A stretch of DNA of 64,000 nucleotides from Sthenelais limicola (taxonomy: Eukaryota; Annelida; Polychaeta; Phyllodocida; Sigalionidae), in assembly GCA_942159475.1 (NCBI GenBank), contig OW804097.1, positions 6,725,685-6,789,684 on the forward strand. Reading direction: 5' to 3'. The notes below the pieces were generated by a model. That model saw nothing but the letters and a program-made list of their open reading frames with translations, had not been told where the DNA came from and did not search any database. Positions 58,601 to 64,000 of the stretch are shown here, in pieces. Every line of letters starts with the position of its first letter. The stretch's first letter is position 1. The translations under genes and the position numbers were made by a program.

Positions 58601-59107
58601 CGTATAAATAGGGATAGGGTAAAAATGGTATCTGGGGAAATAGAATGGGATATACTGAGAACTAGGCAACCGAGGGCGGGTCAAGGAAAGAGAAATAAGG
58701 CTCGGAGACAAGCCCAAAAAGCTCAACAAGTTCATGTTCCACCACCTCCCCCACCCCAGCCTAGGGCAGTGCCCGACACTGTTTATTTACCCATACCAAA
58801 CATGCCTCCTCCAATTCAGATAGAACAGGAAGACCAAGCGAGAGCAGAGCAACCAGAGGACGAGCACATGCATGTGGAGGACGAGGACCAAGTGCCACGC
58901 CCACCTCAACCACAACAAGTGCCACGCCCACCCCAGCAGCGACCGCCGAGGGAGAAGGTGCTAGTACTAGCTTCACCTAAGCCAGTTACATTGCGCCGAC
59001 CCCTGCCACCAGCCGTTGCTGCCACGCCCACCTCAACCACAACAAGTGCCACGCCCACCCCAGCAGCGACCGCCGAGGGAGAAGGTGCTAGTACTAGCTT
59101 CACCTAA
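55592..59107 (+). CDS. pol: Pol polyprotein (PR-RT-RNase H-IN)
   Basis: The frame opens at 55592, overlapping gag in the -1 frame, and is open to 59107. Domains, numbered from 55640: protease ALIDTGASRSLM near residues 8-20; RT with FIDDIVIYS near 312-320; RNase H with YRLYSDACDYAIGAIL near 457-472, then a conserved glutamate and YTDHKPLKSLF; integrase HHCC finger (HTEVGHQGM...CARC), core D (GMDLCGPFPV), D (LITDRGLEFM) and E (HPQTNGKIERFNKTF); then a GPY/F-like module. No chromodomain is seen. The C-terminus is proline-rich. All catalytic residues I can place are present. The last residues come from a 127-bp duplication that changes the frame; without it the frame would run to 59531. Confidence 0.92.
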   Translation, partial: PGGIETPDERFCLSISVAGMEMRALIDTGASRSLMREDVWRAFCKTHHRPLVLTKGESLKSLSGHDLKTEGQAIVNLGGSSFPVYIVRRLHHELLLGDDALFILDAKISFRKRKVILEGKSYRRQQVGSADQEFASIHTEAEAWEEKYPAVFGIGKQGKLGTFKDVKMHIDTGKARPINQRPYRLPLAKRKLVDKELDEMLELGVIEPSSSAWGSPILLVPKKDGSNRPCVDFRKLNSVSKKDAHPLPNIQDIFDSLAGSTVFYTIDLKSGYWQVEMDPDSMEKTAFVCHRGLFQFHRMPFGLTNAPAVFQRAMNKMFSEFIGKFCMTFIDDIVIYSKSEEEHDHHLALVFDKLEEYGITVKKSKCIFKQEKVDLLGYQVSKDGINSHPDKCSAIRDMLPPEDVSGIRSFLGMTGYYRQCIPDYAKVAHPLVKLTKKYARFEWLEEQQSSFETLKELLTSDRVMAHPQLDKPYRLYSDACDYAIGAILVQSDSEGIERPVQYISKQLSGPQLNWATIEKEAYAIVYALNKLRPYLQGSEFKIYTDHKPLKSLFVGEVKNTKIQRWAVLIAEFGAPIEYRKGANNIRADMLSRIKSNPKQEGPTLSSLEVCALEEIDEIPWEFDKLEKDKIRLEQRELEQFQQGMEDEGDYTIIDGMLFTLTPPPGKPAYPRLVLPPSARHRVVRRAHTEVGHQGMRKTLDRIQEAYKWPTMRRDTYNVLIRCARCAVNRVGRARVPPTAMPIAKYPGQILGMDLCGPFPVSDKGNRYILTVIDHATGWVEVKPIPSKAAKNIADYLANEYVPRYGPPEVLITDRGLEFMNQQVEGYLKSIGTEVRHSTAFHPQTNGKIERFNKTFKNILRKFINARPAEWESHLGPTLWAHRVSTSCVTGFTPYFLTFGTNPRYPFSKIFPTPEGTEDAVLSERLQALTDAFREAAERTEASRVANYERLRARANAKDLKIGDHVVVLSGTSAPLDPKWDHGYVITGIRGTTLTMRGPQGERRRINRDRVKMVSGEIEWDILRTRQPRAGQGKRNKARRQAQKAQQVHVPPPPPPQPRAVPDTVYLPIPNMPPPIQIEQEDQARAEQPEDEHMHVEDEDQVPRPPQPQQVPRPPQQRPPREKVLVLASPKPVTLRRPLPPAVAATPTSTTTSATPTPAATAEGEGASTSFT

Positions 59108-59147
59108 GCCAGTTACATTGCGCCGACCCCTGCCACCAGCCGTTGCT
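58894..59147 (+). repeat. 127-bp tandem duplication in pol tail
   Basis: Copies at 58894-59020 and 59021-59147 look identical. 127 is not a multiple of three, so the second copy is read in another frame and pol stops at 59107. The frame expected for the undamaged element continues in the region 59148-59531. Identity suggests a recent event or an assembly artefact. Confidence 0.85.
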
Positions 59148-59531
59148 GTGGAGACTGCTCCCCCGCGCACACCACCACCAGGTCCTGTTACCAGGTCAAG
59201 GGCGAAAAGAGGGAGGATAGAGACCCCAACCAAGTGCCCTAAACCCAAGGCTTTGACCACCACCTCTGAATGCACTGAAAAGAGGATCAAAGTGTTCCAC
59301 CCTTTAGGCTCTACTAAGAGGGGAAGGCCTGACTCCTCGCCAAACCCAGCCACGCCCACTTCACCCGTGCAGAGGCCGAGGAAGCTGCCCTGTATACCCC
59401 CACCATCGCCACCACCTACACCCCCACCCCCACCGTCACCCCCACCACAGCCCCAACCATGGGAGTTCGACCCAGGGGCACCACCAGTGACGGACTTCTC
59501 TCAACCTACACCTTCCAGTCCCTCCTCATAA
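59148..59531 (+). other. Detached pol C-terminal tail
   Basis: Open sequence in the frame pol would use without the duplication, ending at 59531 and overlapping the first 73 bases of env. It is rich in proline, arginine and lysine (RSRAKRGRIETPTK; long PPP runs). No catalytic domain is involved, so pol enzymes may still work without it. Confidence 0.6.
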
Positions 59532-61372
59532 TCACCCTGGCTATGATGGCTAATGGCGATTTGTTTGAGGAGGAAGGGGTGTTGGTGTATGAGGAAGGGG
59601 AGGTCAGAGCCCTGACCGCGACTTGGACAACAGTGATCGTTCTACACCCCCCCACGCCCCCTCCTGTCAGTGCTTGGGTCTCCGTCCTAAGGAGGCGAAT
59701 TGGGGAACTCAGACAGGCGGAGGTTGTGGGAGACGGAGATGTCAGTGCCTGGGAGGAGCACATGGGTTTCCTCCAGGCAGAGATTCCAACACCAGTCCAA
59801 CAAGACACCCGAAGGAAGAGAGGCCTATTCAATTTTGTCGGCTCGCTAAGCCGTGCCTTGTTTGGCACCGCTACTGTAGGACAGGTGAACGAATTAAGGT
59901 CTGCAGTACAAGAAGCTCAGGCTAGCGAGAGCGCATTGGCCCATTGTCAGGAAGAGATGGTGTCGGTGTTGAATCAGACAAGGCTCTACATGACAGAGAA
60001 CCGCTTGGACATCGCGCAGCTCCAAGCTGCAGCAAGTAACATCTCCCGCCAAGTGGCAGACATTCTAACACAGTTAAATGGTTTCAGTAAAGATATTCAC
60101 AGGATTCATATGAAAAGGGAAGTGGATATTCTATTGCAGCGAGTGAGTAGGGCGGTGGAAAATTACCACCGTCAAAACGAATTATTTTATCGCCAGCGCA
60201 TTCAGCTGGAAAGGGGATTCTTAACAGACCAGATTTTACCACTGGCCTACTTATCAGAAATATTGTCTAAATTACAAGAAGGGAAACATTACACCCCACA
60301 AGATAACCGCTGGTATTATAGACACCTGAACGTTCGACTATTATTAGACGGCGAACAGGAGCTAATATACCAGACAGTAATTCCGGCAGTTTCAGGCACT
60401 CAATTTTTACACTATAGATTAAAGTATTTTCCGGTCCCATATGGTGCTGACCACCTGAGAAAGTTGGTAGGAGAAGAGGAGGTGGCCCTAGATAGCATAT
60501 CCAGCGCGTTATTTCTTCCTCAGCATTGTATCGGGTTTGAACCCCAGATTTGCTCAGCTGCAATAGAGCATCTAACCCCGACCTGCGAAACAAATATTAT
60601 TTTAGGTAAAAAGCCAGACCTTTGTAAGGCGCAGATTGTGAAAAGAAATAACTTAACAAACCAAGTGTTTAGAGAGGGAGAGTCCATTTCTTCTGTAATT
60701 CTGGCTATTTATGAACCTCTGGAAACAATCTTGAGGTGCCCTGGGCAAAAACCAGTGATACAAACGTATCATCGGAATGCCAGGGTGATTTTAGAAGGCG
60801 GTTGTCTCCTGGTTGGAAAGGATTGGCGTGTAAGTAGCATCCAACGCCATGAGTCCCATATAACACTCCCCATCCCCAAGATTATGCCCCTCCCTTGGTT
60901 TAATCTGACTTATGGCAAATTATCCCTTTACCCCCATTTAGATCAGCAATTGACTTTCCTGCCAAGAGCTGAAATACCCTTACTAGCCCTGACGGATTTT
61001 CCTAAACCCGCTTCCCCCCTGATCTCCTCCACCCCTTGGTCTGAAAGTTCTATCTGGGGTATAGCCACTCTCATCCCCACTCTCCTAGGAGTCATGACCC
61101 TGGGAATAATCTACCTCCGCCGAAAGGGGCTCGCCCCAAGAGGCAAAGTCAGCCTTTTGTGTTGTCTGAGAAACCTTAAGCCCCGAGAGAATATCCCAAC
61201 AGGACCCCCAACCCACCACCCTGTAGCCCTAGCCCTCCAAGACCTAGATCGAGAGGAGGGAGAGGCCACTCCAGGCGCTAGGACTGGCTCTCGTTCCCTC
61301 GAGCATATCCCTGCCCCCTCCCCCGCCTCACCATATTACGCTGCCAATTTCGGACTGACCAGGATGAAATAA
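59459..61372 (+). CDS. env: Env-like membrane fusion glycoprotein
   Basis: 637 residues from an ATG in good context (ACCATGGG). A hydrophobic stretch near residues 14-35 could be a signal peptide. RRKR near residues 118-121 is a furin-type site, followed at once by GLFNFVGSLSRALFG, the fusion-segment pattern shared by insect errantivirus env and baculovirus F proteins. A heptad-rich helical part follows, then a cysteine-bearing ectodomain, a membrane segment near 529-552 (IATLIPTLLGVMTLGIIYL) and an 80-residue cytoplasmic tail. Env in these elements is probably made from a spliced RNA. The frame is intact, and function is inferred from motifs only. Confidence 0.85.
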   Translation: MGVRPRGTTSDGLLSTYTFQSLLIITLAMMANGDLFEEEGVLVYEEGEVRALTATWTTVIVLHPPTPPPVSAWVSVLRRRIGELRQAEVVGDGDVSAWEEHMGFLQAEIPTPVQQDTRRKRGLFNFVGSLSRALFGTATVGQVNELRSAVQEAQASESALAHCQEEMVSVLNQTRLYMTENRLDIAQLQAAASNISRQVADILTQLNGFSKDIHRIHMKREVDILLQRVSRAVENYHRQNELFYRQRIQLERGFLTDQILPLAYLSEILSKLQEGKHYTPQDNRWYYRHLNVRLLLDGEQELIYQTVIPAVSGTQFLHYRLKYFPVPYGADHLRKLVGEEEVALDSISSALFLPQHCIGFEPQICSAAIEHLTPTCETNIILGKKPDLCKAQIVKRNNLTNQVFREGESISSVILAIYEPLETILRCPGQKPVIQTYHRNARVILEGGCLLVGKDWRVSSIQRHESHITLPIPKIMPLPWFNLTYGKLSLYPHLDQQLTFLPRAEIPLLALTDFPKPASPLISSTPWSESSIWGIATLIPTLLGVMTLGIIYLRRKGLAPRGKVSLLCCLRNLKPRENIPTGPPTHHPVALALQDLDREEGEATPGARTGSRSLEHIPAPSPASPYYAANFGLTRMK

Positions 61373-62330
61373 TTAGTCTACCAAAGTTTATTTGGTTTCT
61401 CTGGGGTAACAAACACTTTTTGAACCTGTCTGTAACTTACTCTTGTTTAATATTTACTATTAATGTTTGTTCTGTCCTCTTCTCGGGTGCGAGGGAGATC
61501 ACAGAACACAGAGTAGTATACCTGGGTGAAATCCATTTTCTCTCTCGGGAGGAAATGGTGGAATCCGTGGACAAGGATCCAGCCCAAAAAGGTATTTTTA
61601 TTTCAACTCTCATTGTGAGAAGTTGTTTTTACACAAACAGAATCGGTCGAGACAGAGGAGCCTGAGAGGAAGCACCATGGAATCGAAGCCCTCACCTTGT
61701 CTCCGACCATTTTGCTTTGAAGAGGTATTTTTCCAAGTAATAAGAGTTTATACGTGATGCTACAGTAAAGTCGACATGTGTTCTGTAGCGTTTGAGGTTA
61801 AAAATGGAAATATTGTAGTGTTGACTACCCAACCGCTCTCACTCTCCATGGCCAAAGGAGGAGAGAGAAAGAGACGGGCGTCCTGTTGGTCAGCGACGAG
61901 GTCCAGCGGGGGCCTCGGCTGACCGGCCGGGCAGAGGAGACGGCGGTGACGACCGTATTGGAGAACTTTGTGAGTACTAGCTCAGTACAAAGGAAGACAT
62001 TTAACAGTGTTCAGAAGCACACTTAAAAACACAGAGACTTCTCTTACATAATATTCGACTAAAAGACTTTTTAGTGCAGGGTGATGGCCTCTGATATAAA
62101 TGAACACTCCTTTTTGATAGAGCCACTCCCTTTGGAAACTTTCCATCTTGACCCGTTAGGTCTACAGATATAATAATTTATAATACTTTTACTTTACCCT
62201 TTTTATGATTTTGTGTGTGTAAATTATGTAACCTTATTTCTATTTTTCTTGTTTGGTTGGACTGGGTTGATCAGTGGCTAAATATTTTGTTCGAAAGAAG
62301 GCTTTCAACAAAAATAAAATATGGGACGAA
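61373..62330 (+). other. Non-coding region between env and 3' LTR
   Basis: An 81-codon frame at 61420-61665 begins with a hydrophobic stretch (CLIFTINVCSVLFS) and could be a small accessory product, but resembles nothing known. A purine-rich run lies at 61856-61880. The bases just before the LTR (AAAATATGGGACGAA) form only a weak polypurine tract. Confidence 0.45.
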
Positions 62331-62563
62331 TGTAAAGAATTGGAATCTTTAGATCCAAGATCCGACCTATTTAGCCCTGATCATGGTCGGGGCATGCACG
62401 CCACACATGGCCTGGCCAGGAGGGAGGGGGAGATGAGCCACTCAGGGCTCACCCCACCTCCCCCAGCCCGACCTAATTACTTATACACTGCTCTGGGTTT
62501 ATCAAGAGGGGGGAAGGGCTAAGAGGGAGGGGGGCTGGCACGAGCCATGGGATCTATGAGTAA
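62331..62563 (+). repeat. 3' LTR, truncated
   Basis: 233 bases matching 53496-53728 without visible mismatch, ending ATGAGTAA. The following bases are unrelated to the LTR and start the PIF/Harbinger element. The rest of the LTR may lie beyond the window on the far side of that element. Confidence 0.85.
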
Positions 62564-62852
62564 AATAGGGCTTCCACTTACACGTCAAACATGACCACCG
62601 TCAAGAGTGGCCAGTGGCGACGGTCGAACGGTGACCACCCATGGCCATTTTTGACCGTCGCTCTTGACCGTCCGCGGTATACACTACCACGTCAAAAAGT
62701 GCCAGAATGGTAACCGTCGGACGGTCCACTAGGAGGCACGGTCGGACGGTCCATGGTATCCACTTGTACGTCGGTCGTGTACCAACAGGCGGCGACATCC
62801 TGCATTTTCACGATCACATGCACATCACATGCACATCAGCACAAAAATCAAC

Positions 62853-63056
62853 ATGGCCGCTGCTCGTAAACAAGTAGCTGCATATCTCCTGCTCCGAAAT
62901 GAGAGATTAGCCCATGAAAATGAATATCTGTGCCTCCTTGCTGTCTTGGAGAGTGAGTCTGAAGGGAAGCGCAAGCACCAGTACTGGGAACAACTTTGGT
63001 TACGCTGGCAGCGTAATACCCACTCGTTGATGCTCTTCTATGAAAAACTGCTACAG
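62853..63056 (+). CDS. Harbinger transposase exon 1
   Basis: An ATG in good context (CAACATGGCC) at 62853; another in-frame ATG lies at 62829. It encodes MAAARKQVAAYLLLRN and later WLRWQRNTHSLMLFYEKLLQ, the region that precedes the nuclease in HARBI1-like proteins. The donor is CAG/GTTTGT, a weaker site. It joins in phase 0 to 63425-63590. Confidence 0.65.
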
Positions 63057-63424
63057 GTTTGTATTTATGTTTACACACCAGTTCAACCTATATATTATAA
63101 ATTAATGTGTAGTGGTTGGCATATAGGCCTCCATGACTCTGCGTAATTGACTACCGAATGTGCATGGCCCTGGTGAACCCAATAAGTGCATTTTCTGCCA
63201 ATAATTAATCAATTAAGTGTAATAAAATTAATAATTAATAATAATTTATAAACGAAAACATATATTAATCAGGATGTTAATTATATTTTTTTTTATTATG
63301 CTTACTATAATATCCATATACGACTGAGGATTAGTATATCAGTAGATACCAATCCTCATACCAGTATGTCATTTTGTGTTGTAGTAAACAATTGATAAAT
63401 CAATACTGTCCTAATGTTATGTAG

Positions 63425-63590
63425 GTTGATGACACTGAGGAGTTTCGGCTGACATTACGAATGCCGCCTGCACTCTACCATGAGCTGTTAGAGAAGGTTA
63501 CCCCACTGATAACCAGGCGCACCACTCGATTTCGGCCAGCTATCGCAGCTGACGTACGACTAGCCCTCACCATGAGGTACTTGGCTCTTG
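63425..63590 (+). CDS. Harbinger transposase exon 2
   Basis: Acceptor TTATGTAG, donor CTTG/GTAAGA. It encodes EEFRLTLRMPPALYHELLEK, then RTTRFRPAIAADVRLALTMR and YLALG. This is the F-R-M-x-x-x-x-F-x-x-L-L ... L-A-x-x-L-R-Y-L-A-x-G signature of the PIF/Harbinger nuclease family. Confidence 0.85.
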
Positions 63591-63832
63591 GTAAGAATAT
63601 TACATTTTTATTTGTTTTATTAATAATTAACCTTTGTATGCCATCAAGGAAGGATTTTTTTATCTCTAAATGTGTTTCACTACGTTAGCTATTGAGTGAG
63701 TTAGTTTGTTACATCTAGAGTAACACAGAATAGGCAATGGTACATTGCAGTTTGATTAACAGATACGTGATTTTTATTATTATTCTTATATATTGAGATA
63801 TTAAATCTGTTATCTCCTTTGTTACTTTATAG

Positions 63833-63948
63833 GTGACAGCATTAGGACGCTACACCAACAGTTTGGTGTTGGACTGAGCACTGTTGGCCCGATTATACGT
63901 TCAACTTGTGAAGCCATCTACCAGGTCCTGGAAGATGATTATTTCCAG
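63833..63948 (+). CDS. Harbinger transposase exon 3
   Basis: Acceptor TTTATAG, donor CAG/GTAGAT. It encodes DSIRTLHQQFGVGLSTVGPI and then RSTCEAIYQVLEDDYFQ, the helix-turn-helix-like part (F-x-V-x-x-S-T-V-x-x-I-I). Catalytic DDE exons are beyond the right edge. Confidence 0.85.
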
Positions 63949-64000
63949 GTAGATACACTTTACTGATAAGAGCATTGTATCACTTTATTTGCCCTATAAT

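Larger units (their letters stand above)
53496..62563 (+). mobile_element. Ty3/gypsy retroelement with env-like gene
   Basis: Layout: 5' LTR (53496-54065), primer binding site (54067 on), gag (54426-55604), pol by -1 shift (55592-59107), env-like (59459-61372), about 960 non-coding bases and a truncated 3' LTR (62331-62563). The 233 bases of LTR that can be compared look identical, so insertion was recent. The pol order protease-RT-RNase H-integrase marks Ty3/gypsy. An env with a furin-type site and a GLFNFVG fusion segment marks the errantivirus-like branch. It lies antisense upstream of the first visible NLR exon. Damage seen: the pol C-terminal frameshift and the cut 3' LTR. Confidence 0.9.
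62564..64000 (+). mobile_element. PIF/Harbinger DNA transposon, left part
   Basis: It begins right after a TAA in the LTR; Harbinger elements duplicate TWA targets. The first 250 bases hold repeated GACGGTC/GACCGTC words, likely transposase-binding sites. Three exons of a HARBI1-like nuclease follow. The right end and the other TAA copy are outside the window. Confidence 0.75.

Overview
The window is AT-rich, intron-containing animal DNA with a 200-base assembly gap at 37421-37620. Short exons with GT/AG borders, animal immune domains (CARD, AIG1/GIMAP-type GTPase, NLR-type leucine-rich repeats) and many transposon classes (Ngaro, Ty3 with env, LINE, PIF/Harbinger, Helitron-like, SINE-like) indicate a metazoan. 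Large CARD/NLR repertoires and the repeat mix suggest a marine invertebrate, lophotrochozoan or invertebrate deuterostome. The sequence does not let me name the species.

Host genes, all on the minus strand: (1) a five-exon AIG1-like GTPase gene at 8860-13838; (2) a CARD split over two exons at 41755-41898 and 38990-39122, with downstream exons not found; (3) the 3' part of an NLR-type receptor at about 49807-53340, made of a post-NACHT helical exon, a 197-bp exon and six LRR exons of 84 or 87 bp, all in phase 2. A possible two-exon gene of unknown function lies at 4920-6600. Three immunity-type genes on one strand suggest an innate-immunity neighbourhood. The CARD exons could belong to the GTPase gene, because 25 kb of repeats and a gap lie between them, but no joining exon was found.

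Mobile DNA: an Ngaro-type tyrosine-recombinase retrotransposon with complete split direct repeats (15040-20432); an internally deleted Ty3/gypsy copy (21077-25410) followed by a 21-bp GATATC satellite (25400-26015); a 1.17-kb foldback palindrome (31049-32214); a T-rich minisatellite (34984-35630); a LINE fragment interrupted by a MITE inside the CARD gene's intron (39700-41230); a 2-kb element with long inverted repeats (44350-46325) containing a Helitron-like repeat also seen at 12520-13179; and an almost intact Ty3/gypsy element with an env-like gene (53496-62563).

The env-bearing element is the most striking mobile unit. It lies antisense, upstream of the first visible NLR exon and so probably in an intron. 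Its gag and env are open and its LTR copies look identical where both are present. Pol is full length through RT, RNase H and integrase, but a 127-bp tandem duplication changes the frame near its C-terminus. The 3' LTR stops at a TAA, where a PIF/Harbinger transposon begins (62564 to beyond the window). Thus a DNA transposon appears nested in a retroelement nested in an immune-receptor gene. The left 8 kb, 26-31 kb, 32-38 kb and 42-44 kb are mostly non-coding, with dispersed repeats and hairpins.
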